Below are positions 16,035 to 23,670 of a stretch of DNA of 64,000 bases, piece by piece. The notes below the pieces were generated by a model. That model worked only from the letters and a program-made list of their open reading frames with translations, made no database searches and was not told the DNA's origin. This DNA is from Archangiaceae bacterium (GTDB lineage: Bacteria; Myxococcota; Myxococcia; Myxococcales; Myxococcaceae), in NCBI GenBank assembly GCA_016879935.1, contig JAACJQ010000343.1:24907-88906 (forward strand), in the 5' to 3' direction. The stretch's first letter is position 1. Every line of letters begins with the position of its first letter. The translations under genes were made by a program, and so were the position numbers.

Positions 16035-17002
16035 CGCGCGCGCTCTGTGTGGCGGTGCTGGTGTCGTCGCTCCCGGCGATGGCGCAACGTGAGGCCACGC
16101 GTGGAGCGCTGGCGCGCCTCGAGGAGTCGTTGCCCCGCCGCCTCAACGACGGCGTGCTCTCGCTGAAAGACCTCACGCCGGCCATCGTCGTCAGCACCCA
16201 GCCGGCCTTCGAGCAGACGCGCGCCTGGTACCCGGCGGCCGCCATCACCTCCCTCGCTCGCGTGCTGGGCGCCGGTTCGCTGCGCGCGTGTGAAGCGTGC
16301 ATGGCGCAGCGGCTCACGGTGGAGGACGGCCGCATGGAGCAGGTCGCCACCAGCCTCTCGGTGCAGGACCTGGTGCGCCTCGACGAGCTCACCCGTGGAG
16401 CGTCGGCGCGCGCGGTGACCGCCATCTGGCTCGACGAGACGATGGAGGGCGTGGCGGTGCGCATCGTCGACCTGCGCAACGGCCGTATTCTCATCGCCGA
16501 GAACGTCGACCAGAACCTCGCCTCGGTCGCCGCCAGCCGCACGACCACGACGCAGGCCGAAGAGCTCGAGCGGCGCATCGCGGGCAAGAGCCTCACCCAC
16601 GCCTTCGCCGACTTCGGCCTGCTGCCGCAGCAGCACATCGCGCTCGAGTGGCACGAGCAGTGGGGCCCCGACAACGCGAACCTCTCGGGCTTCGCGGTCT
16701 CGATCATCGACCCGTTCATCGGGCTCGGCGTCAGCTACTTCCGCGTCATTCCTCCAGCGTTCAACCTGATGGTGGGCGGCAAGTTCTTCGTCAGCGTGCC
16801 CAACGCCATCATCAACGCGCTCAACCCCGACAACCCGCAGGCGCTGCTGGGTGACAACACCTTCACCGGCGTGTTCTCGCTACGCCTGCCGCTCTTCAAG
16901 ACGAACTACGCGCTCTTCGCCTCGGTCTCGACGAACGGCCGCGTCTCGGTCGGCATCTCGCTGCTCAACGTCTCTCTTCTGCCGCTGCCCTTCCTGCCAT
17001 GA
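16031..17002 (+). CDS. Outer-membrane beta-barrel-like protein, operon gene 4 (possible CTG start)
   Basis: The 323-residue product is a secreted protein similar in plan to the previous one: an N-terminal domain with CEACMAQ (about residue 80), then strand-rich sequence ending NVSLLPLPFLP. No ATG, GTG or TTG lies at the expected start. The only arrangement matching the other genes is a CTG at 16031 overlapping the previous stop (CTGA), giving the signal peptide MLTRALCVAVLVSSLPAMA before QREAT. Internal GTG codons would cut the signal peptide short. So either CTG is used, or translation starts at an internal GTG. The stop overlaps the next ATG (ATGA). Confidence 0.7.
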   Translation: MTRALCVAVLVSSLPAMAQREATRGALARLEESLPRRLNDGVLSLKDLTPAIVVSTQPAFEQTRAWYPAAAITSLARVLGAGSLRACEACMAQRLTVEDGRMEQVATSLSVQDLVRLDELTRGASARAVTAIWLDETMEGVAVRIVDLRNGRILIAENVDQNLASVAASRTTTTQAEELERRIAGKSLTHAFADFGLLPQQHIALEWHEQWGPDNANLSGFAVSIIDPFIGLGVSYFRVIPPAFNLMVGGKFFVSVPNAIINALNPDNPQALLGDNTFTGVFSLRLPLFKTNYALFASVSTNGRVSVGISLLNVSLLPLPFLP

Positions 17003-17631
17003 ACCGACTGCTCATCATCGCTGCCTGCGTGTCGTGCGCGTCGTGCGCGGCGAGGAACTACACGTATTACCTGATCGAACCGACGGTGAAGAAGAACACC
17101 ACGCTGAAGGAGGACGACACGCTCGTGCGTCCCTTCGGGTACGGCTCGACGACGGTGATGAAGGTGCGGTGGAACGACGGCAAGGTGATGACCGAGGTCG
17201 ACGTGCCGGTGCTCGCTTCGGGCCAGCGCATCGTGGTGGAGCACGGCGCCGGAAACTCGGGCGTGAAGACCATCGCCCCGATGCGGGTGGTGCCGCCGCC
17301 TCCGACGAAGGCCGACACCTCGCTGGTCGAGGCGTACCGCTCCCGCGGCCTCAAGATCGACGAAGACGCGCCCGACGTTTCCATCACGCGCGCGCAGAAC
17401 CTGATGCAGGAGGCCACGCGCGCCGGGAACTACGCGCTCGCGCTCGAGTGGTGCGAGACGGTGCTGCAACGCTACAAAGCGCACCCCGAGTTCCTGCGGG
17501 CCAAGGCGTCGCTGCTGCTGATGATGGGCGAGCGCGACAAGGCCATCGAAGTCTACGAGGCGGCCGAGGCCGTCGAGAGTGACCCCGCCGTGCGCAAGAA
17601 GCTCGAAGAGCTGCGCCGGCAGCAACCCTGA
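16999..17631 (+). CDS. TPR-containing lipoprotein, operon gene 5
   Basis: This 210-residue protein has a short signal MNRLLIIAAC or MNRLLIIAACVSCASC with several possible acylated cysteines, then a beta-rich domain (residues about 20-90). At about 128-205 comes a tetratricopeptide-like helical pair (NYALALEWCETVLQRYKAHPEFL and ASLLLMMGERDKAIEVYEAAEA). TPR proteins scaffold multiprotein complexes; in the Agl-Glt gliding machine a TPR protein bridges the envelope. A similar scaffold role here is inference. The ATG overlaps the upstream stop and an 18-bp gap with GGAG precedes the MotA-like gene. Confidence 0.75.
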   Translation: MNRLLIIAACVSCASCAARNYTYYLIEPTVKKNTTLKEDDTLVRPFGYGSTTVMKVRWNDGKVMTEVDVPVLASGQRIVVEHGAGNSGVKTIAPMRVVPPPPTKADTSLVEAYRSRGLKIDEDAPDVSITRAQNLMQEATRAGNYALALEWCETVLQRYKAHPEFLRAKASLLLMMGERDKAIEVYEAAEAVESDPAVRKKLEELRRQQP

Positions 17632-17649
17632 CGAAACGAAGGAGACACC

Positions 17650-18363
17650 GTGCAGCTGCTCGGAATCGCCGTGCTTGCATTCATCGTGTGGTTTGGCTTC
17701 GCCGATCGCGACTCGACTCGCGCGGTCTCGGCGTTCGACCTTCACGCGCTCATCATGGTCGTCGTCGGCTCGTCGTCTGCGGTGCTGCTCTCGTCGTCGG
17801 CCCGCAACGCCCTGCGCACCCTGCTCGCCCTCAAGGAGCTGGTGCCCGGCCTGCGCTCGTTTCACGCCACCACCGAGACGATGGAGAAGGAGCGCGAGGA
17901 GATCTGCACGCTCTGGAAGAACGGGCAACGCAGCGCCGCCGTCGCGCTCGCCGAGAAGTCGTCGTTCTCGTCGACGAAGCACGTGCTCGAGCTCCTGCTC
18001 CAGCGCGCGCCCGAGGCCTCGAGCGCGAAGGTCTTCACCGAGCTGCGCCACGACGAGATCAGCGACTGGCAGCCCGCGATTCACAACTGGGAGATGCTCT
18101 CGAAGCTCGGGCCCGCGTTCGGAATGGTCGGCACCATCACCGGCATGATTCAGCTCTTCAAGAACATGTCGTCGGAGAACCTGAACATCGGCGCGGCCAT
18201 GTCGTTGGCGCTGCTCGCGACCTTGTACGGCGTGGCGTTCGGCGCAGGCATCGCGGGCCCCATCGGCCACTTCTGGAACGGGCTGCTCGACGAGCGCCTC
18301 GGCCTGCTGGAGCGCTGCGAGAAAAGCGTGAACGAGCTCGCGTCGCGCGGAGCGGGGGCGTGA
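17650..18363 (+). CDS. MotA/TolQ/ExbB-type proton channel protein (MotA-like)
   Basis: The 237-residue inner-membrane protein has the four-helix plan of MotA: helices at about 3-18 and 30-48, a cytoplasmic loop of about 100 residues, then helices at about 152-172 and 183-208. The channel prolines are in place: P155 in LGPAFGMVGTITGMI and P204 in the last helix. MotA subunits surround MotB and convert ion flow into torque on FliG. The start is a GTG with GGAG 7-8 nt upstream. It is next to a MotB-like gene and a FliG-like gene, but no other flagellar genes are present in the window. Confidence 0.9.
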   Translation: MQLLGIAVLAFIVWFGFADRDSTRAVSAFDLHALIMVVVGSSSAVLLSSSARNALRTLLALKELVPGLRSFHATTETMEKEREEICTLWKNGQRSAAVALAEKSSFSSTKHVLELLLQRAPEASSAKVFTELRHDEISDWQPAIHNWEMLSKLGPAFGMVGTITGMIQLFKNMSSENLNIGAAMSLALLATLYGVAFGAGIAGPIGHFWNGLLDERLGLLERCEKSVNELASRGAGA

Positions 18364-18364
18364 G

Positions 18365-18988
18365 ATGAGACGACGCTCCGGAGGAGAGGAGTCGTGGCTC
18401 TTGAGCTACGCCGACCTCATCACCAACCTGCTGCTGTTCTTCGTGGTGCTGCTCACCGCGGCGAACTTGAGCAAGGGCCGCATGCAGCAGATCGCCAAGA
18501 GCCTCTCGGGCGCCGAACAACCGGCCAGCCTCGAGTCGATTCGCAAGGAGATCGATCAGCGCATCGCCGACCAGCAGCTCAAGGACCTCGTCTCGACGAC
18601 GGTGACGAACGACGGCCTCGAGATCTCGCTGAACTCGGGCCTCGTCTTCGACTCGGGCAAGGCCGCCGTGCGCCCCGAGATGGAGTCGGTCGTGACCAGC
18701 ATGCTCAAGACGCTGGAGCCCTACGGCAAGCGCTACAGCTTCGCGGTCGAGGGCCACACCGACTCGAACCCGGTGGCCGCGGGCGGCGCGTTTCAGAGCA
18801 ACTGGGACCTCGCGGCCGAGCGCGCCATCGTGGTGCGCGAACGCCTCGAGAACGTCGGCATCCCCCGCGAGCGGGTGCGCGTCGAGGGCTACGCCGACAC
18901 CAAGCCCCTTCCCGTCGAACAAACCCAGGGCCTCACGGTGGAGCAGAAGAACGCCCGCCTGCGCCGTGTGGTGGTGAGGATCTACTGA
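18365..18988 (+). CDS. MotB-like stator protein with OmpA peptidoglycan-binding domain
   Basis: The 207-residue protein begins with a MotB plug/transmembrane segment, SWLLSYADLITNLLLFF (residues 10-26), in which D17 corresponds to the ion-binding aspartate of MotB. A linker follows, then an OmpA/MotB C-terminal domain (about 90-206) with GHTDSN (130-135), SNWDLAAERA (145-154) and the end NARLRRVVV. This domain anchors stators to peptidoglycan. The linker is short compared with flagellar MotB. The ATG is two bases after the MotA-like stop and the stop shares one base with the next ATG. Together with the MotA-like protein it forms a predicted ion-driven stator. Confidence 0.92.
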   Translation: MRRRSGGEESWLLSYADLITNLLLFFVVLLTAANLSKGRMQQIAKSLSGAEQPASLESIRKEIDQRIADQQLKDLVSTTVTNDGLEISLNSGLVFDSGKAAVRPEMESVVTSMLKTLEPYGKRYSFAVEGHTDSNPVAAGGAFQSNWDLAAERAIVVRERLENVGIPRERVRVEGYADTKPLPVEQTQGLTVEQKNARLRRVVVRIY

Positions 18989-20826
18989 TGCGAACGACCC
19001 TGCTTCTCACGTTGTTCGCCTCGGTGGCCCTCGCGCAGCCGGCCGCCACGCCACCTCCGCCTGCCGCAGCGCCCGTGGCGGCCCCTGCGCCTGTCCCGCC
19101 ACAACGAACGATTCCTCCGCAGATCGTGCTCGAGGTGCGTGAGCTCGAGCGGCAGTTCGATCAGGCGCTCCTGCGTGACTGCGCGCCCGAGCGATGCTCG
19201 TCGAAGGGCTGCGTGTATCGCGAACACCTCGCGGTCGACCTTCCCGCGAACACGACGTCCCTCCCCGGTCTCGGGGCCAACGAAGGCCCGGGCACCACGG
19301 CGCCGCAGCTGTACCTGACCCAGGCGCGCTGCGAGTTCACGCACGAGAAGTCGGTGCCCGCGCGCGACGTCGAAGCGCTCTCGCGGCGATTGGAGCAGCG
19401 GCTCTCGAAGGGGTTCCTGCGCGTCGTCGTCTCGCGCCAGGTGCTCGAGCCGATCTCTCCGTCGCTCGCCGACTCGCCACCGCCCAAAGAAGACAAACCG
19501 CCAGAGAAGAAAGAGGAGCCCAAAGTCGACCTGCCGCCTCCGCCGCCACCGAAGTGGGACGCCGACGTGGCGCTTCGCGAACTCTGGCAGGCGCTATTGC
19601 CGCACTTCAGCTGGATGATCGCCGTCTTCCTCGCGACCCTCGCGACGATGACCATCATCTGGGCCGCGCGCCGGCTCGGGAAGGAGTCGCTCGAGGAGAA
19701 GGCGATGGCCGCGCAGCTCGCCAACGCCACGCCCGAGAAGAAGGAAGAGCCTGTCGAAGAGAAGAAAGAAGAACCGGCTCCAGACGCCGACGCGGCCTTC
19801 GTCACCGAGCAGCAGAACGCGTGGGCCAAACGCATCTCCGACGCGCCGCTCGAGAAAGACGACGCGCTGGTGGGGCACCTGCTCCGTGAGTGGCTGCGGC
19901 AGGGCGAGTTCGCGCTGCTGGCCAAGGCGACGGTCATGTTCGGCGACCGCCTGTCGATGGCGTTCCAGGCCGACTCGACGCTCGCGCCGCGCAAGTCGGA
20001 GCTCGCGCAGTTCCTCAAGGCGCTCGACCCGGCGACGTTGCCGACCGACGCGCAGTTCTTCCGCACGCTGAACCAGAACGCGGTCGCGGCGTCGTTGCTC
20101 GCGCAAGCCGACACCGAGGTCTACCGCAGCCTGCAGGACGAGTTCGGCTCGGCAGCGCTGGTGCAGATGATCGAGAAGCTGCCACCGAGGCAGGGCGCGT
20201 TGTTGTTCGCGCTCGCGCCGCTGGACCGGCAGGACGAGGTGGCGCGCCTGCTCCCCTACCCGCTCAAAGTGGGCGTCGCGCACCAGCTGCTCCAGTCGAA
20301 CCGCAGCTCGAAGCAGGAGCGCGCGGCGCTGTTCGACGCCGTCGGCAACGCGCGTGAAGGCCGGCCGCTCAAAAACGGACATCACCCGATGCCCGACGTG
20401 CTCGACCAGGGCCAGGAGTTCGACGCGGCGGGCGCCTTGTCGGTGTTGCTCTCGCACCTCGAAGACGCCGACCGGAAGCAGCTCTTCGAGCAGGCGCTGT
20501 CGGGTGACGGCTTCCCCGGCTGGTACGAGAACATTCTGTCTCCGCAGATGCTCCTGCGCGTTCCCGCAGAGCAGCGCGCCGACCTGCTGCTCGAGGTCGA
20601 CGTGCGTGGCCTCGCGGCGTGGCTGTCGCTGCAACCCGCCGCGCGACGTGACGCGCTGGTGAATCAGCTCTCGGGCTCGGTGCAGACGGCCATCAAAGCC
20701 AGCATGTCGTTCGGCTCGCGGGTGGAGCAGCTCGACCTCGCGCGCAAAGGCCAGGGAGAGCTGGTGGCCTCGGTGAAGCGCCGCATCGCGCGCGGCGCCC
20801 TCTCGTTCCCCGAGCTCGTGAACTGA
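18988..20826 (+). CDS. Membrane protein with FliG-like cytoplasmic domains
   Basis: The 612-residue product has a signal peptide (1-16) and a Pro-rich stretch. A periplasmic domain of about 40-155 carries four cysteines (C65, C70, C75, C115). A Pro/Lys/Glu linker, one transmembrane helix (206-226) and a cytoplasmic part follow. Residues about 388-437 resemble the middle domain of FliG (LPPRQGALLFALAPL, ARLLPYPLKVGV). Residues about 512-605 follow the FliG C-terminal torque domain closely (LLLEVDVRGLAAWLSL, then ELVASVKRRIARGALSF). In flagella FliG is soluble and meets MotA; here the FliG-like part is fused to a membrane and periplasmic anchor, recalling a FliF-FliG fusion. The FliG assignment is by eye and needs profile comparison. 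Confidence 0.75.
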   Translation: MRTTLLLTLFASVALAQPAATPPPPAAAPVAAPAPVPPQRTIPPQIVLEVRELERQFDQALLRDCAPERCSSKGCVYREHLAVDLPANTTSLPGLGANEGPGTTAPQLYLTQARCEFTHEKSVPARDVEALSRRLEQRLSKGFLRVVVSRQVLEPISPSLADSPPPKEDKPPEKKEEPKVDLPPPPPPKWDADVALRELWQALLPHFSWMIAVFLATLATMTIIWAARRLGKESLEEKAMAAQLANATPEKKEEPVEEKKEEPAPDADAAFVTEQQNAWAKRISDAPLEKDDALVGHLLREWLRQGEFALLAKATVMFGDRLSMAFQADSTLAPRKSELAQFLKALDPATLPTDAQFFRTLNQNAVAASLLAQADTEVYRSLQDEFGSAALVQMIEKLPPRQGALLFALAPLDRQDEVARLLPYPLKVGVAHQLLQSNRSSKQERAALFDAVGNAREGRPLKNGHHPMPDVLDQGQEFDAAGALSVLLSHLEDADRKQLFEQALSGDGFPGWYENILSPQMLLRVPAEQRADLLLEVDVRGLAAWLSLQPAARRDALVNQLSGSVQTAIKASMSFGSRVEQLDLARKGQGELVASVKRRIARGALSFPELVN

Positions 20827-20828
20827 CG

Positions 20829-22889
20829 ATGCCCTCGACGCGCGCCACGCACCGGTTGCTGATGACCGTTCTGGCGGGCGTCGTCTCGTCGTGCGTGATC
20901 GACCCCATCAGCGGGCTGCCCGTCGGCTGCGGCAAGGTGGGCATCACCGACATCAACGCGAGCTTCGCCATCTCAGACGTGAGCTGGTTCGAAGACGAGC
21001 AGACGATGTTCGTCTTCTATCGCGCCGACGCGGAGCAGGGCTTCGGGCCCGAGACCGTCATCGAGCTGAAGTACCGCACCGACGACGTCGACGTGCCGTG
21101 GACGATCCTCGACAAGTTCACGCCGGTGCACACGCACCTCGCGGTCGACTGTGGAGAGAAGGCGCGCTGCGGCAGCTTGAGCCTCAAGGTCGAGAAGGTG
21201 CCGCGCGACGTGGGGCTGCGCCTTCGCTACCACCGCAACGGTTCGACGGCGCTCACCTCGACGGTGAACCTCAACATCGTCGGCCTCGGCCCCGCCAACC
21301 TCGTGCGCAGCCTCGCGGTGTACGGCGTGTTCGACGAGAAGAACCAGCAGGTGCAGTGGCGCTCGCGCAACCAGTTCCCCACCATTCGCAACGAGCAGGC
21401 CACCGAGCTGGGGCTGCGTCGAACGTTCAAGGTGACCGACGCGACGTACGGCACCTCGCAGCTGCCCGGCCCCGAAAACCCGTACGCGTATGCGTTCTCG
21501 CCCGTCTGCCCGGCCGACTTCACGAGCCTGCCGTGGCCCGAGCGCACGACCCTGGAGCGCGCCATCTTCGAGCCGAGCGCCTTGCCGCTGGCGGCGTCGA
21601 CGTCACCAGTCGTCTGCGCCAACGCGACCGTCACCGACGCCATCGGCGAGTACACGACCGCGGCCATCGCGCGAAAGAACCCCGAGGTGCGGCCCGCCTT
21701 CCCCGCGCTGCGCAGCCCGATTCGGCCCAACACGCCCGTCGGCTTCATCTTGCGCATCTGCAATCGCGTCATCTCGCAGGAGCACCTCGACATGCAGATT
21801 CAGCGGCTGCTCGTCTCGGGCGAGCCGGAGATCTGCCTCGACGACTTCGACTCCGAGCGCTTCTCGGAGCGCGTGGCGTCGACCATCAAGACGCGCATCG
21901 ACGCCGTGCGCCTGAGTGGGCAAGACATGGTGCTCGTGCTCGTGGTGCATCACGACGACACGACGGGGAAGATCGGCAAGGTCATCGAGTCGGCGCTCGA
22001 GCAGGTGCTGATTCCCGAGCGCGACAAGAGCTCTCCACGGGTGAGCGGCGCGTTCCTCTTCGACAGCTCGGCGTACCGCATCACCTCGAACCCGCTGAAG
22101 TCGGTGGTGCTCTGGTGCCCGTCGCGGCTCATCAGCATGTTCGACATCGACGTGGTGCCCGCGGCCTCGGAGCGTGACTGCTCCATCGTGCCCGACCAAC
22201 CCGACCTCGTGCTCGGGCCGTTCAAGCTGAACCAGCTGCCGATTCTCGCGACCCGCGAGCAGTACCTGAAGTTCATCGCCAAGTACTCGGCGGCGCAGGC
22301 CGGGTTGATGAAGAAGATCTCGTACTCGGCACCCGAGCGCACCGCGATCTCCGAGAACGTGGCCGTCGGCGAGGTCGGGCTCGTCACCAAGTTCAACAAC
22401 GAGACCATCAGCGCCGCACCCGAAGACGCATTCTCGTTCTGCGCCAGCGAAGACCAGGGCGTGGCGCGCGTGGTGGTGCAGCCCGTCGGAACGCCCGCAG
22501 GCACGCTCGTGCAGCTCAACCTGCTGCCGCGCCTGCATCGTGAAATGCCGTTTCAGCTCTACGCGCTCGGGCTGGCCTGGGAGTCGCCGTTTCTGATTCG
22601 GGCCGAGTACCAGACGAGCCTCGCTGCTTCGGCCACCGTCGCGGGCTTCACCGTGCCCTTCGGCATCAACAGCGCCGACGAGGACTACCTGGGCAACGAG
22701 CAGTGGAAGCGCGACGTGTTCCCGCTCTCTGACGCGCTCGCGCAGTGCACGCGGTTCTGCGACCACCCGACCTTCGACTCCGACGGCGTGTTCCAACCGC
22801 TGGCGTCGTTTCGCGTCGCGTTCGGGGAGCAGTGTTACCGGCCAAAGTTCCCCATTCCGAACGAGGGAGGGTTCCCTCGTGATCCTTGA
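20829..22889 (+). CDS. Large lipoprotein, operon gene 9
   Basis: The 686-residue protein carries a lipoprotein signal (MTVLAGVVSSC with lipobox VSSC, Cys22) and is predicted to sit in the outer membrane facing the periplasm. The mature part mixes beta-sandwich-like stretches with a middle segment rich in DxD and Lys (about 340-470) that resembles an alpha/beta domain (DMVLVLVVHHDD, GAFLFDSSAYRI). Several cysteines are spread along the chain. I recognise no family. Its ATG is two bases after the FliG-like gene and its end overlaps the barrel gene by 11 bp. Part of the motor-like operon; specific role unknown. Confidence 0.7.
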   Translation: MPSTRATHRLLMTVLAGVVSSCVIDPISGLPVGCGKVGITDINASFAISDVSWFEDEQTMFVFYRADAEQGFGPETVIELKYRTDDVDVPWTILDKFTPVHTHLAVDCGEKARCGSLSLKVEKVPRDVGLRLRYHRNGSTALTSTVNLNIVGLGPANLVRSLAVYGVFDEKNQQVQWRSRNQFPTIRNEQATELGLRRTFKVTDATYGTSQLPGPENPYAYAFSPVCPADFTSLPWPERTTLERAIFEPSALPLAASTSPVVCANATVTDAIGEYTTAAIARKNPEVRPAFPALRSPIRPNTPVGFILRICNRVISQEHLDMQIQRLLVSGEPEICLDDFDSERFSERVASTIKTRIDAVRLSGQDMVLVLVVHHDDTTGKIGKVIESALEQVLIPERDKSSPRVSGAFLFDSSAYRITSNPLKSVVLWCPSRLISMFDIDVVPAASERDCSIVPDQPDLVLGPFKLNQLPILATREQYLKFIAKYSAAQAGLMKKISYSAPERTAISENVAVGEVGLVTKFNNETISAAPEDAFSFCASEDQGVARVVVQPVGTPAGTLVQLNLLPRLHREMPFQLYALGLAWESPFLIRAEYQTSLAASATVAGFTVPFGINSADEDYLGNEQWKRDVFPLSDALAQCTRFCDHPTFDSDGVFQPLASFRVAFGEQCYRPKFPIPNEGGFPRDP
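22863..22878 (+). promoter_or_regulatory. Hairpin covering the ribosome binding site of the 22879 gene
   Basis: GAGGGA (22863-22868), a 4-nt loop and TCCCTC (22873-22878) form a perfect 6-bp stem directly before the GTG start. The GGGAGG Shine-Dalgarno sequence lies in the stem and loop, so folding would limit initiation unless ribosomes from the upstream gene open it. This fits translational coupling. Confidence 0.4.
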
Positions 22890-23517
22890 GGCGTTGGCCA
22901 TCGTGGTGATGGCTGCGGCGCCCGATGGAGGCGTCGCGGCGGGCCCAGTCGACCCCACACCTGACACGAGCATCGAGCGCTACCGCACGCCGCTCGAGGC
23001 GTTGACGGAGCGGCCGGTCGGGGAAGCGTCGCGCGCGGTTCGTTTCGACTGGCGCCGCTCGCGCGTGGGCTTCGGCGTCATCAGCAGCAGCCTGCTCGAG
23101 CTGAACAACTACTCGTCGTTCCGCATCGGCGGCTACGTACGCAAGGCGCTGGGCAACGTGATGCTCGATGCCTCGGTCACGTACGTCTTCGTCTTCGGCT
23201 CCGACGCGACCAGCAAGCTGGCCCTCACGCCGTACCGCCAGTACGGCCGGCCCAACCGCCTCGAGCTCGACATCAACTTTGGCTACGCGATCGCCGAAGG
23301 CGTCGTCACCTCACGGCCCGGCATCGTGCCCGCAGCGCAGATGGTGCTGACGGCCAACGCAGGCGTGCGGTACCTCTTCTATCCCGGTGGGCTCGCGGGC
23401 GTACCCGCGCTCGACGTCGCCGGAGCCATCTTCAACCCGCGCATCAGCGACGCCGAGATCAAGAACCTCGACAAGGTGCGCCTCGCCGCGATGCAGGTCG
23501 ATCGCGCGCGCTACTAA
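22879..23517 (+). CDS. Outer-membrane beta-barrel-like protein, cut short by an in-frame TAA
   Basis: The 212-residue product (GTG start inside the end of the previous gene) has a weak signal sequence and a strand-rich body (VGFGVISSSLLELNNYSSF, NVMLDASVTYVFVFG, RLELDINFGYAIA) typical of an outer-membrane barrel. It ends at TAA (23515-23517) in the middle of what looks like the barrel, after RARY. The same frame continues without interruption for 50 codons to TGA at 23670, and the next gene starts at a GTG overlapping that TGA. The natural end is therefore probably 23670, and this copy is truncated, recoded, or affected by a sequence error. Confidence 0.65.
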   Translation: MILEALAIVVMAAAPDGGVAAGPVDPTPDTSIERYRTPLEALTERPVGEASRAVRFDWRRSRVGFGVISSSLLELNNYSSFRIGGYVRKALGNVMLDASVTYVFVFGSDATSKLALTPYRQYGRPNRLELDINFGYAIAEGVVTSRPGIVPAAQMVLTANAGVRYLFYPGGLAGVPALDVAGAIFNPRISDAEIKNLDKVRLAAMQVDRARY

Positions 23518-23670
23518 TTGCTGGCCGGCTTCACGCTCGACATCTACTTCCAGCCGGGCGTCGCGGTGACGCCACGGGTGATGATGGCGATTCCCGTCTT
23601 CGGCGGCATTCAGGGCGCAGGCCTGGGCTGGTGGTGGGAGCTGTCGCTCGCCGTCGGAGCCGCGCTGTGA
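23515..23670 (+). other. In-frame continuation of the barrel gene beyond TAA
   Basis: After the TAA come 50 sense codons in the same frame, opening LLAGFTLDIYFQPGVAVT and ending WWWELSLAVGAAL before TGA. They read as two or three further barrel strands with an ending that suits an outer-membrane barrel. A TTG directly follows the TAA, so separate translation of a 50-residue piece is conceivable but less likely than a nonsense change. Confidence 0.6.

Noticed and set aside
17650..18988. Zorya anti-phage system (ZorAB)
   Set aside because: MotAB-like proteins suggested it, but the MotA-like protein lacks the long cytoplasmic tail of ZorA and there is no ZorC, ZorD or ZorE gene; the neighbours are envelope proteins.
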